This document shows, in pieces, positions 22,656-30,136 of a stretch of DNA of 40,689 nucleotides. The position numbers and the translations under genes are program-made. Within the stretch, counting starts at the first letter, position 1, and each line of letters opens with the position of its first letter. Source of the DNA: DATKMS01 sp041497995 (GTDB lineage Bacteria > Desulfobacterota > Binatia > HRBIN30); NCBI GenBank assembly GCA_041497995.1, contig JBGQHM010000012.1, positions 1-40,689 on the forward strand, in the 5' to 3' direction. The notes beneath the pieces were generated by a model. That model ran no database searches. It saw nothing but the letters and a program-made list of their open reading frames with translations, and was not told the DNA's origin.

Positions 22656-23459
22656 ATGGAATACACAACGCTACAGGTGGAACGCCGCGATCACATCGCT
22701 TGGGTCACACTCAACCGTCCAGAGTCGCTGAACGCGTTGAACCGCGCATTGGTACGCGAGCTGCGCGCCTTCTTCTCCGCACTCGGGGAAGAGACGCAGA
22801 CGCGGCTGGTGGTCCTGCGCGGTGCCGGCCGTGGCTTCTGCGCCGGCCTCGATCTGAAGGAAAGCAGCGGCGGTGACGGCGCCAACGATGGATCGGTGCA
22901 GGCGGGATTGCGTGCGCAGCGCCAGATCAGCGAGCTGGTCATCATGATGCGCCGCGCTCCGCAGCCGATCATCGCCTGCGTACATGGCGCGGCGTGTGGC
23001 GGTGGCTTTGCGTTGGCACTGGGCGCCGACGTACGCCTCGCCGGCGAGTCGGCGCGCATGAACGCCGCCTTCATCCGCATCGGCCTGTCGGCCTGCGATG
23101 TTGGGGTCAGCTACTTCCTGCCGCGCATGGTCGGAGCGTCAGTCGCCGCTGAGCTGCTTCTCACGGGCAACTTCATCGACGCGACGCGCGCCGAGCGACT
23201 CGGGCTGGTGTCGCGGGTCGTCCCGGACAGCGAGCTCCCGGCCGCCGCGCAGACTTTGGCAGACGAGATGCTGCGCAACTCGCCCCTCGGCCTCCGCTTG
23301 ACGAAGGAATGTCTCAACGCCAGCCTGGATGCGGGAAGCCTCGAGCAGGTCATCGCCATGGAAGATCGCAACCAAATTCTCTGCACGCGTTCCGCCGACT
23401 TTGGTGAAGGCATCGCGGCTTTTCTGCAGAAGCGCGCACCGCACTATACCGATCGGTAG
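22656..23459 (+). CDS. Enoyl-CoA hydratase/isomerase family protein
   Basis: A crotonase-fold enzyme of 267 residues. The oxyanion-hole segments are 'GRGFCAGLDLKES' (about 60-72) and 'HGAACGGGFALALGADVRLA' (about 110-129). The acidic residues used by classical enoyl-CoA hydratase are not in their usual form: the first Glu position falls in 'GGGFALALGAD', and the second region reads 'RIGLSACDVGVSYFLPRMVG'. It may therefore be an isomerase, hydrolase or other crotonase rather than a true hydratase. The C-terminal 'FGEGIAAFLQKRAPHYTDR' is standard. GAGGAG precedes the ATG at 22656; the longer open frame upstream overlaps the repeat region. The secreted unknown starts 13 bp after its stop. Confidence 0.9.
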   Translation: MEYTTLQVERRDHIAWVTLNRPESLNALNRALVRELRAFFSALGEETQTRLVVLRGAGRGFCAGLDLKESSGGDGANDGSVQAGLRAQRQISELVIMMRRAPQPIIACVHGAACGGGFALALGADVRLAGESARMNAAFIRIGLSACDVGVSYFLPRMVGASVAAELLLTGNFIDATRAERLGLVSRVVPDSELPAAAQTLADEMLRNSPLGLRLTKECLNASLDAGSLEQVIAMEDRNQILCTRSADFGEGIAAFLQKRAPHYTDR

Positions 23460-23472
23460 CGGCGCGCAGTCA

Positions 23473-24018
23473 ATGCGCCTCTTCCTGACCCTGTTGCCGT
23501 CGGCCCTGCTATTGACGACGATCGTTCCTTCCGTCTCCTTCCTGCATCTGCCGGCGCGCACGGCGGTGCGCGGCCAGGTCGTCTGCGAGCATCCCGCGCC
23601 GTACAACTATTGCGCCCTGCAGCGGGACGGTTTGTTTGAGATCACGCTCGGGCGCGAAGGCTACGGAGCGGTGTGCCCCGTCGCGCCGCAGCTGCAGACG
23701 CTCAGGTATCCGTACCTCGTGCAGCCCGTCATCCAATGGATTCCGCGCTCGATCGGGCGCAAGGCATGCTGGACCGTCGGGTTTGTCCGCAAGCAGCGAG
23801 CAACGGAGCCGTTGTCACGGCGCACCGCGCTCCGACCGGCGTCTGCCGTGTTGCGTGCGTGCGACCGCGCCACGAACGATCACATCATGACAACGGCGCT
23901 CGACGAGGTGGCGATCGAAGGCGACGGGACGCTCTACCTGAGTATCGCGCAGAAATCGTCGCGAGACCCCGTCGAAGTGCTCGGGGTATTTCTCGGCGTG
24001 CGCGCTGTCTACCAGTGA
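23473..24018 (+). CDS. Secreted protein of unknown function
   Basis: I do not recognise this family. The 181-residue product begins with a hydrophobic signal-like segment ('MRLFLTLLPSALLLTTIVPS') with possible cleavage before residue 35. The mature part has five or six cysteines ('VVCEHPAPYNYCALQR', 'AVCPVAP', 'KACWTVG', 'LRACDRA'), suggesting disulfides in the periplasm or outside. It ends 'EVLGVFLGVRAVYQ'. The start lies 13 bp after the enoyl-CoA hydratase stop in the same direction, but no good ribosome-binding site is visible. It may be translated at low level, or the start may differ. Confidence 0.5.
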   Translation: MRLFLTLLPSALLLTTIVPSVSFLHLPARTAVRGQVVCEHPAPYNYCALQRDGLFEITLGREGYGAVCPVAPQLQTLRYPYLVQPVIQWIPRSIGRKACWTVGFVRKQRATEPLSRRTALRPASAVLRACDRATNDHIMTTALDEVAIEGDGTLYLSIAQKSSRDPVEVLGVFLGVRAVYQ

Positions 24019-24021
24019 GCG

Positions 24022-24150
24022 GGGCGCTCGGCGCGTGGTGGGGATGATCTCGATCAGGCTGTCGAACGCGGTCTCGCTGGCCCCGTCGATCCAATGGAGG
24101 TCTTCGAACAGTATCACCGGCGGGCAGGCCTCGGGTGCGCGTCTCCGCGC
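24022..24150 (-). pseudogene. Fragment of an AAA/STAND-type ATPase (Walker B region)
   Basis: The minus strand reads 'PEACPPVILFEDLHWIDGAS' then 'ETAFDSLIEIIPTTR'. 'P.vilfEDLHWiD..t...ld.Li..ip..r' is the Walker B region of the AAA ATPases found in adenylate-cyclase-linked and LuxR/MalT-type regulators. No Walker A or other domain is present on either side, so this is a leftover fragment of about 40 residues. Confidence 0.5.
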
Positions 24151-24161
24151 CCCAGAGTCAA

Positions 24162-24290
24162 TGCGTGGAGAAGACTCTGCGGTTCGACCATCGGCAGACG
24201 ACCGAGATCTATGGCGCTCGCCAGATCGGCTACGCTGCCATCGAGGAGAGCATCCGCAGGTCCCAATCCGCGAAGTTCAACAGATCACGG
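24162..24290 (+). pseudogene. Possible C-terminal end of a tyrosine recombinase
   Basis: The plus strand reads 'EKTLRFDHRQTTEIYGARQI' then 'GYAAIEESIRRS'. 'LRH....TTEIY....G.A....' is how many phage-type integrases end, the Y being the nucleophile; here the preceding His appears shifted ('RFDHRQ'). Only about 40 residues exist, with no catalytic Arg or HxxR box, so it would be a remnant. Coincidence cannot be excluded. Confidence 0.28.
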
Positions 24291-26676
24291 CTCCCGAGCG
24301 CCGCGCACCGACCGCCCACGCAATGCACAGCGCAGCAGCGACGCAGGCGATCGTCACCCCGTGCCAGAACGTCCTCAGCTCGTACCGGAGCTCGATGCGG
24401 TGCGTGCCCGCCGGGACCACCACCGCCCGGACGACACCGTGTGTGCGATAGATCGGTGTGACCTGTCCATCCAGCCGGGCCTGCCAACCGGGATAGTAGG
24501 TATCGCTCATGACGAGCACGACGGAGCCCGGAGCCGTCACCGCGAGGCTGACCGCCAGCGGCTCGTACGCGAGCACGGAGACGCTCGACCTCTCCGCGTC
24601 GCCACGCTCCAAGGGCACCTCAAACGGTTGATCCAGCACGGCGGTGTCGCGCAAGCGTTCCGGATGCTCCTTCACCCAGGTGAGCGCCGCAGCCACCGAC
24701 GACACCTGCTCAACACGGTCGACCGCGAGTGCTCGCGGTACCGCGCGGTCGTTACGATAGATCCAAGTGCCTTCGATTTGCGCGACCTCGCTGAATCCGC
24801 TCAGCGGACGATTGCTCAGGACGTAACACACGTTCAGAAAGTCGAGCAGCGCACGATCGTGCGCGACATCGTCTGGCGTTACGGGCCGCGACCCGAATCC
24901 CAGGTCCACCGTCCCGAGCCGGTCCATCAGGCGGTAGTAAGCGTCGAATCCCAACGGCGCGTATACGCCGGTGACCGGCAGGCCAGAGATGAGGTTGTAG
25001 TTGGCAGTGAGGAGGATTCGTTCTCGGTGGAATGCGGTCGCAGGCGGCGCATCCGCCAGCCAGAAGAGCCGACATGGGGGCGGACCGTTCAGCTGCGTGA
25101 GCACGCGTTGTGTCGGCGGATCCATAGTACCCAACGAGAAAGGCTCCGTGTGATGGAAGCCGCCGGCAAACAGCAGGACATCGACGAGGACGAGTCCGCC
25201 TAACAGCACTTGACGCACCCGCTGCGCACCTGGCCTGCACACCACCAGCCACGCGACGGCGGCTACACACAGCGGCAGCATAGCATCGAAGCGCCGCCAC
25301 GACGCCGCGGCAATGCATGCGCCGTACAACGCACTGATCTTGGCTTGAAAGTACGACAGTGGCTGCACGTGGTAGGGGTCGGTCACGATATGGGTGAGCG
25401 TGTAGCGCTCGGCGTATGCGGTCAACTCGGGGCGGAACCATTCGAGCAACGGGTGCGCTACCGCAACGTTCAGTAGCGCGAGCGTCGCAACCGCAAGCAG
25501 CAACCGCCGCAGCGTGCGCTCGAACGGCAAGCCAGCGAAGGTCGACAGTCGTTGCCAACCCAAACCAAAGAACGTGACCAAGCAGAACTGCGTGAAGACC
25601 AGGAAGCGCGACGGATACCGAAAGAACGCGAATCCCGGCAGCCGACGCAGGAGCGGAAAGAGGGGACTGAAATGCCCAAACGCCAAGAGCGTCGTTGCCA
25701 CGCCCACAGCAAGCAGCGGGTAGTACCATCGCGGCCGCGGCCCGTTGATCACCACCGCCAAACCCACAAGACAGGGGAGCAGTCCAACGTAGATGCCAGC
25801 GCCCAGCCCGGCAGACGCGAAGAAACCCAGCCACGACGGCAGCACCAGCGTGATCAGGGCGGGCGGGAGTAGCGACTTCTCTCCGGAGAGGCTTCCTGGA
25901 ATGCCTGCGGCGCGGATGGAGAACTGGCTCAGCTCATACTGTGGCAACAGCTGCGGTGCCGCCAGCAGCACGGCTATGAGCATGGCCGCGCTCCATGCGG
26001 CCACAGTGCGCAGACGTTGCGACCCCGGCCACGGCTCGGCGCAGACTCGCACCGCGAGGTAGATGTGCGTCGTCAGCGCCGTGTAGAGCGCGATCTGCGG
26101 AAAGCCTCCCAACCATTGCATCGCGAGCGGCGGTACTGCCAACCACGCCGTACGCGGGGTACCGCGTCGCACCAGGCGCTCGGCCATGAGAAACAGGAGC
26201 GGCACCCAGGTCGTCGTTTCGATGAGCAAGATGTCGCTTCCCGCCAACCACGTCGTGAGCGCAAAGACGAGCGCCATCCAGCCCGCAGCAGCTCGATCGA
26301 TCTGCAGGGTCCGGCCCCAACAGAAGGTGAAGACGAGACCGAGGAGGTGATGCACGACGATGATGGCGTTGTGTGCAAGTGGCGTCGGCAGGAGCCCAAG
26401 CGCCAGCAGGTTGATCGGATACAATCCCCCCGGTTGGCCTTCTGCGAAGAGCGGGAAGCCCGCCTGCACGTTCGGCGTCCAGAACGGCAGCGTACCGCTC
26501 CGCAGGGCGTGCGCGAGAACGTACTCGGCGGGGTAGTACTGCCGCAGTCCATCCATGCTCAAGCCGAGACCGCGCATGAGCAGCAACGGCGCATCGTACA
26601 GCAGGACCACACCGAGCGCGGCAAGCAAAGGCCAGTGCCGGCGCCACTCACTGCTGTTTGGCTCGATCGCGCGCAT
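24277..26676 (-). CDS. YfhO-family polytopic membrane protein (GT-C-like glycosyltransferase)
   Basis: A 799-residue inner-membrane protein with about 12 predicted transmembrane helices. The first outer loop holds 'GLSMDGLRQYYPAEYVLAHA', then 'GTLPFWTPNVQAGFPLFAEG', 'QPGGLYPINLL', which is the GT-C-type active-site loop; D42 is the likely catalytic aspartate. The C-terminal extracytoplasmic part ends in the YfhO signature 'SDTYYPGWQARLDGQ' plus 'GTHRIELRY' before a final helix. YfhO proteins in Firmicutes add sugars to teichoic acids; homologues elsewhere are presumed to transfer lipid-linked sugars onto cell-surface glycans. The ATG at 26676 avoids overlap with the divergent GT4 gene; a further ATG at 26736 is possible. 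It lies in a block of glycan genes. Confidence 0.87.
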   Translation of the reverse strand: MRAIEPNSSEWRRHWPLLAALGVVLLYDAPLLLMRGLGLSMDGLRQYYPAEYVLAHALRSGTLPFWTPNVQAGFPLFAEGQPGGLYPINLLALGLLPTPLAHNAIIVVHHLLGLVFTFCWGRTLQIDRAAAGWMALVFALTTWLAGSDILLIETTTWVPLLFLMAERLVRRGTPRTAWLAVPPLAMQWLGGFPQIALYTALTTHIYLAVRVCAEPWPGSQRLRTVAAWSAAMLIAVLLAAPQLLPQYELSQFSIRAAGIPGSLSGEKSLLPPALITLVLPSWLGFFASAGLGAGIYVGLLPCLVGLAVVINGPRPRWYYPLLAVGVATTLLAFGHFSPLFPLLRRLPGFAFFRYPSRFLVFTQFCLVTFFGLGWQRLSTFAGLPFERTLRRLLLAVATLALLNVAVAHPLLEWFRPELTAYAERYTLTHIVTDPYHVQPLSYFQAKISALYGACIAAASWRRFDAMLPLCVAAVAWLVVCRPGAQRVRQVLLGGLVLVDVLLFAGGFHHTEPFSLGTMDPPTQRVLTQLNGPPPCRLFWLADAPPATAFHRERILLTANYNLISGLPVTGVYAPLGFDAYYRLMDRLGTVDLGFGSRPVTPDDVAHDRALLDFLNVCYVLSNRPLSGFSEVAQIEGTWIYRNDRAVPRALAVDRVEQVSSVAAALTWVKEHPERLRDTAVLDQPFEVPLERGDAERSSVSVLAYEPLAVSLAVTAPGSVVLVMSDTYYPGWQARLDGQVTPIYRTHGVVRAVVVPAGTHRIELRYELRTFWHGVTIACVAAALCIAWAVGARRSGAVIC

Positions 26677-26723
26677 CGGGTTCCGTCGGTCGCCGTGATA
26701 GGACGTTCGACGGCCGCTCTGCA

Positions 26724-27857
26724 ATGATGGACTCAACCTTCTGCCTCGACGCGCGCACGGTGCACCCGCACTTCCCAGGCGTCGGCCGCTATGCCGCCAG
26801 CCTCGCCGTCGCTCTCGCTGCGTGCATCGATGCGAGCGAGCAGCTGGTCGTGTTGCGCGACTCCGGGCAGTCGTCCGCGTGGCCGCCCGCAGACACGATG
26901 GGTGCGCATGTGCAGATTGTGGACGTTCCGCTGTCGCCCTTTTCCGTGCGCCAGCAATGGGTCGTGCCGCATCTCCTGCGGCACTTGGGCGTCACCCTCT
27001 ACCATAGCCCCTATTACATGATGCCCTTTTGGCCCGGTGTTCCGACGGTGGTCACCCTCCACGATCTTATCCCGCTGCGCTACCCGCACCTGTTCACACG
27101 CGAGCAGCGACTCGTGTACCGCATCGCGACGCGCCTCGCGGTGCGCGCGGCGCGTCGCGTCGTCACCGTCAGCGCGGCGGCAGCTCAGGACATCTCCGAT
27201 CTGCTGCGCGTCCCGGCTGAGCTCGTCGTGGTGATTCCCGCGGCGGCTGATCCGACGTTTCGCCCGCAGTCAGCGTCGGCGATCGCCGCCACGCGCGGGC
27301 GACTCTCGCTGCCGCCGCGCTATGCGCTCTACGTGGGGACCAATAAGCCGCACAAGAACCTCGTGCGGCTGATCGAAGCCTGGGCGCGGGTGCACGTTGG
27401 TGACGCAACGTTGGTGATTGCCGGCGTATGGGATGCGCGCTTTCCAGAAGCGCAGCGGCGTGCCGCGGCGCTCGGCGTCAGCGACAGCGTGCACTTCCTC
27501 GGACGCGTCGCGGAGGCTGACCTCCCGGCGCTCTACGCCGGGGCGCTGCTCTTCGTCTTTCCGTCCGAGCACGAGGGCTTCGGGCTACCGGTGATTGAGG
27601 CAATGGCCTGTGGCGTCCCGGTCGCGTGTTCGTCGGCGGCGAGTCTCGCCGAAGTTGCGGGCGAGGCGGCCCTGCACTTCGCGCCGCACGATGTCGAGTC
27701 GATGGCCGCGGCAATCGGCGCGCTCCTCGCTGACACCGACCTACGGGCCGAAATGTCGCGCCGCGGCACTGCGCGGGCCGCGCAGTTCTCGTGGGCGACC
27801 GCGGCGCACCTGACGCTGGCCGTCTATCGGGACGTGTCGCGGAACGTCTCGGCGTAA
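26724..27857 (+). CDS. GT4-family glycosyltransferase
   Basis: A cytoplasmic retaining glycosyltransferase of 377 residues with the GT-B fold. The N-terminal domain begins 'FCLDARTVHPHFPGVGRYAA' and contains 'TVVTLHDLIPLRYPHLFTRE' (about 108-127), both characteristic of mannosyltransferase-like GT4 enzymes. The C-terminal domain has 'ALYVGTNKPHKNLVRLIEAW' and the nucleotide-sugar motif 'FPSEHEGFGLPVIEAMACGV' with the E-x7-E pair. The donor is probably an NDP-hexose. The start is one of two adjacent ATGs (26724, 26727); the ribosome-binding site is weak. The 46-bp gap to the divergent YfhO gene leaves room for only one short shared promoter region. It converges with the phosphoglycosyltransferase gene, 15 bp away. 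Confidence 0.9.
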   Translation: MMDSTFCLDARTVHPHFPGVGRYAASLAVALAACIDASEQLVVLRDSGQSSAWPPADTMGAHVQIVDVPLSPFSVRQQWVVPHLLRHLGVTLYHSPYYMMPFWPGVPTVVTLHDLIPLRYPHLFTREQRLVYRIATRLAVRAARRVVTVSAAAAQDISDLLRVPAELVVVIPAAADPTFRPQSASAIAATRGRLSLPPRYALYVGTNKPHKNLVRLIEAWARVHVGDATLVIAGVWDARFPEAQRRAAALGVSDSVHFLGRVAEADLPALYAGALLFVFPSEHEGFGLPVIEAMACGVPVACSSAASLAEVAGEAALHFAPHDVESMAAAIGALLADTDLRAEMSRRGTARAAQFSWATAAHLTLAVYRDVSRNVSA

Positions 27858-27872
27858 ACGGTGTGGAGGAAC

Positions 27873-28925
27873 CTATGGCAACCCGCGCGTGCCCGCCGCC
27901 GCGGCCAGCGCCCCGAGCGCGCACAGCAGCAACGCCAGCAGCAACGGCGCCTCCGTCACGCCTACCGTCGGCAAGAGAAGCGCGGCGAGCCCGCACGCCG
28001 CGCCGGCCGCCCACAGCGTGGCAACGGCCGCAGCCGGGTGCATGCCACGCTGCACCAGGCGATGGCTGATGTGACGCCGATCACCGGTCCACGGTGGATG
28101 CCCGGCCCGCAAGCGGATGAACACCACCAGCAGAAAGTCCAGCACGGGAACGCCGAGCACGAACAATGGCGTAAAGACGGCGAGCACGGGGATGCGCGCG
28201 CCGCGCGTGTACACGCCCATGACCGACAGCGCGGCGAGCAGGAAGCCGAGCAGCATCGAGCCCGTGTCACCGAGGAAAATGCGGGCGCGCGGCCAGTTGT
28301 ACGGCGGGAAGCCGACGCACGCGCCGCCCAGGGCGGCAGCAACGACGGCAACGGTCACCTCTGCCGAGCGCAGGTTGGTCACCGACAGCGTGAACGCAGC
28401 GACCGCCGCGAGCCCGGCACACAGGCCATTCATGTTATCGAGGAAGTTCATTGCGTTGGTAATCCCGACGACCCAGAGCACCGTGAGCGCAACGATCGGC
28501 GCCGACGGCCACTGCAAAAATAGATTGAGCCGCACGCCCAGGAGCGCCAAGGACAGACCGGCAGCGGTCGCCGCGCCCAGTTGCCAGACAACCTTGCGCG
28601 CCGGCGACAGGCCGTGCAGGTCGTCGAGCAAGCCGGCAACAATGATGACGAGTGACCCCACCGCGAGCGCCGTGAGACCGGCAACGTGCTCGCGGCTGCT
28701 CTCGGGCAGCACCCACAGGACAGCGACCACGGTACCCACGGCCAGGCTGAGCCCGCCGAGCAGCGGTGTGGCAACCCCGTGCGCCTTGTACCCTGCGGGG
28801 TGGTCGAGCGCGCCCAACCACCGCGCCGCCCACATCAACAGCGGCGTCGCCAGCGCTGCTGCGAAGCAGCTGATGACGGCGGCGCTACCGAGGTCGGCGT
28901 GGTCGAACACAGCTGCCTGCTCCAT
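27873..28925 (-). CDS. WecA/MraY-type polyprenyl-phosphate sugar-1-phosphate transferase
   Basis: A polytopic membrane enzyme of 350 residues that loads a sugar-1-phosphate, usually GlcNAc-1-P or a derivative, onto undecaprenyl phosphate. All family motifs appear: 'GYKAHGVATPLLGGLS' (45-60), 'GLLDDLHGLSPARKV' with D101-D102, 'NAMNFLDNMNGLCAG' with D163, 'RIFLGDTGSMLLGFLLA' (215-231) and the cytoplasmic 'TGDRRHISHRLVQRG' (280-294) carrying H285 and H288. This last motif groups it with WecA/TagO rather than the peptidoglycan enzyme MraY. It would start lipid-linked glycan synthesis for the neighbouring transferases. The start is ATG at 28925. It is divergent from the secreted-protein gene at 29077. 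Confidence 0.92.
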   Translation of the reverse strand: MEQAAVFDHADLGSAAVISCFAAALATPLLMWAARWLGALDHPAGYKAHGVATPLLGGLSLAVGTVVAVLWVLPESSREHVAGLTALAVGSLVIIVAGLLDDLHGLSPARKVVWQLGAATAAGLSLALLGVRLNLFLQWPSAPIVALTVLWVVGITNAMNFLDNMNGLCAGLAAVAAFTLSVTNLRSAEVTVAVVAAALGGACVGFPPYNWPRARIFLGDTGSMLLGFLLAALSVMGVYTRGARIPVLAVFTPLFVLGVPVLDFLLVVFIRLRAGHPPWTGDRRHISHRLVQRGMHPAAAVATLWAAGAACGLAALLLPTVGVTEAPLLLALLLCALGALAAAAGTRGLP

Positions 28926-29076
28926 CGAAGCGGTAGCTTATAAACTCAGACGTGGCATCGTGATAGGGGCAGGGCAATGAATGTGCCCGACCGGACACTA
29001 TCCCCGGGGACTTTTGGTTGACCCCACACCCCAAACGCTGATACAAGCGGCTGAAATTTCGCATTCGGAGGGGGCA

Positions 29077-29919
29077 ATGCCGCGAGCGACAAAGGCGACG
29101 GGGGGAGTTAGCTTTCTGGTGGGGTTCCTGTTGTTGCTGCCGTCCGGAGCTAGCGCGGGCTCTGTCAGCCTGATCAGTCTTTCGAAGACCGTCATCACGC
29201 CGACAGGGACATGCCCCGGAGTGGATCCGCTCTTCATCGCCGCCGGCACGCAGGTCAGCTACTGCTACAAGGTCACGAACAACGGGCCCATCACCTACAC
29301 GGCGCATGCGCTCACCGACAGCATTCTCGGTTCGATTAGTACGGCGGCGTGCGGCACTCTCGCCCCGGGCGATATGTGTATCGCGACGAAAACCGCGACC
29401 ATCAGCGTTGACACTATGAACGTTGCCACCTGGGTGGCGATGAGCGGCACGACCATGGCGACGGCGACGGACCAGGCGAAAGTGTTGATTGTCAGCCCGC
29501 CGGCGATTGTGTCCCCGACCCCAGGGTCATCCACCGTCACCGGGACGTCGGATCCGGCGTGCGTCGGTGGCCAAGTGCTGATCTTCGATTGCGGGTTCCC
29601 GGCGAACTGCCATCACTGCACCGGGGTGACCATCCCACCGAACAATGATCCGTGCCCCGACGCGTTGATCGGAATGGGATCAAAGGATGTAAACGGCGAC
29701 TTCAGCTTTCCCTTGTCGCTGATTCCTGCGCCTGGCCACAGGATCTATGCGACTGACGGCTGCACAGACCCGGGCATCTCCGGCCCAGATGTGCTCATTG
29801 GAATTGGACCACAGCGACCCGCCCCGCTCCTCTCTGGGCAAGCAGTCGCCCTGTTGGTGGCGCTACTTGGCTTGGTTGGGTTCGTGGGTCTGAAGAAGCG
29901 ATTGCGGCCCAATCCGTGA
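29077..29919 (+). CDS. Secreted Ser/Thr-rich protein with C-terminal membrane anchor (paralogue A)
   Basis: No named family is recognised. The 280-residue protein has a signal peptide (about 1-27, ending 'SGASA'), an N-terminal beta-sandwich-like domain ('VSYCYKVTNNGPITYTAHAL', 'TDSILGSIS', 'MNVATWVAMSGTTMATATDQ', about 55-135), a cysteine-rich Pro/Ser/Thr region ('CGFPANCHHCTG'), and a closing anchor: 'APLLSGQAVALLVALLGLVG' followed by 'LKKRLRPNP'. Short motif, helix and basic tail together resemble IPTL/PEP-CTERM-type sorting tails. The first domain is shared with the protein at 33195-33764, so the two are paralogues on either side of the ligase/TPR gene. It resembles DUF11-like adhesion modules. 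GGAGGGG sets the ATG at 29077. Confidence 0.78.
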   Translation: MPRATKATGGVSFLVGFLLLLPSGASAGSVSLISLSKTVITPTGTCPGVDPLFIAAGTQVSYCYKVTNNGPITYTAHALTDSILGSISTAACGTLAPGDMCIATKTATISVDTMNVATWVAMSGTTMATATDQAKVLIVSPPAIVSPTPGSSTVTGTSDPACVGGQVLIFDCGFPANCHHCTGVTIPPNNDPCPDALIGMGSKDVNGDFSFPLSLIPAPGHRIYATDGCTDPGISGPDVLIGIGPQRPAPLLSGQAVALLVALLGLVGFVGLKKRLRPNP

Positions 29920-30136
29920 ACGGCCGGGGGTTAGACCGATCTCCCTTGCGGATGTGTTCGAACCAACTGCGTTGCAACGGTTGAGCTGAACACTCGTCGC
30001 GGATCCACACATTGCCCGGGGCGCGCCGCGCCCTCGCAGGGCACAGCGTTGCCGTCGCCTTCGTCTTCGTATCTACTGCGGCGCATCAAGGCGCTGGCCT
30101 TGCGGTGTGCCCCAGCCTAGTCACGACGATGGCCCG

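Noticed and set aside
22295..22666. A 512-residue GxxExxY-MetE fusion protein
   Set aside because: The frame is open, but the MetE-like part has its own ATG with a good ribosome-binding site at 22294 and a complete family start; the GxxExxY part is a truncated neighbour.
24094..25203. Plus-strand 369-residue open frame
   Set aside because: Mostly antisense to the YfhO gene; its translation is Arg/His-rich with no recognised domain. Only a short piece near 24162-24290 resembles a recombinase end.
27861..28523. Plus-strand 220-residue open frame
   Set aside because: Antisense to the WecA/MraY-type gene, Gln/Arg-rich, no domain.
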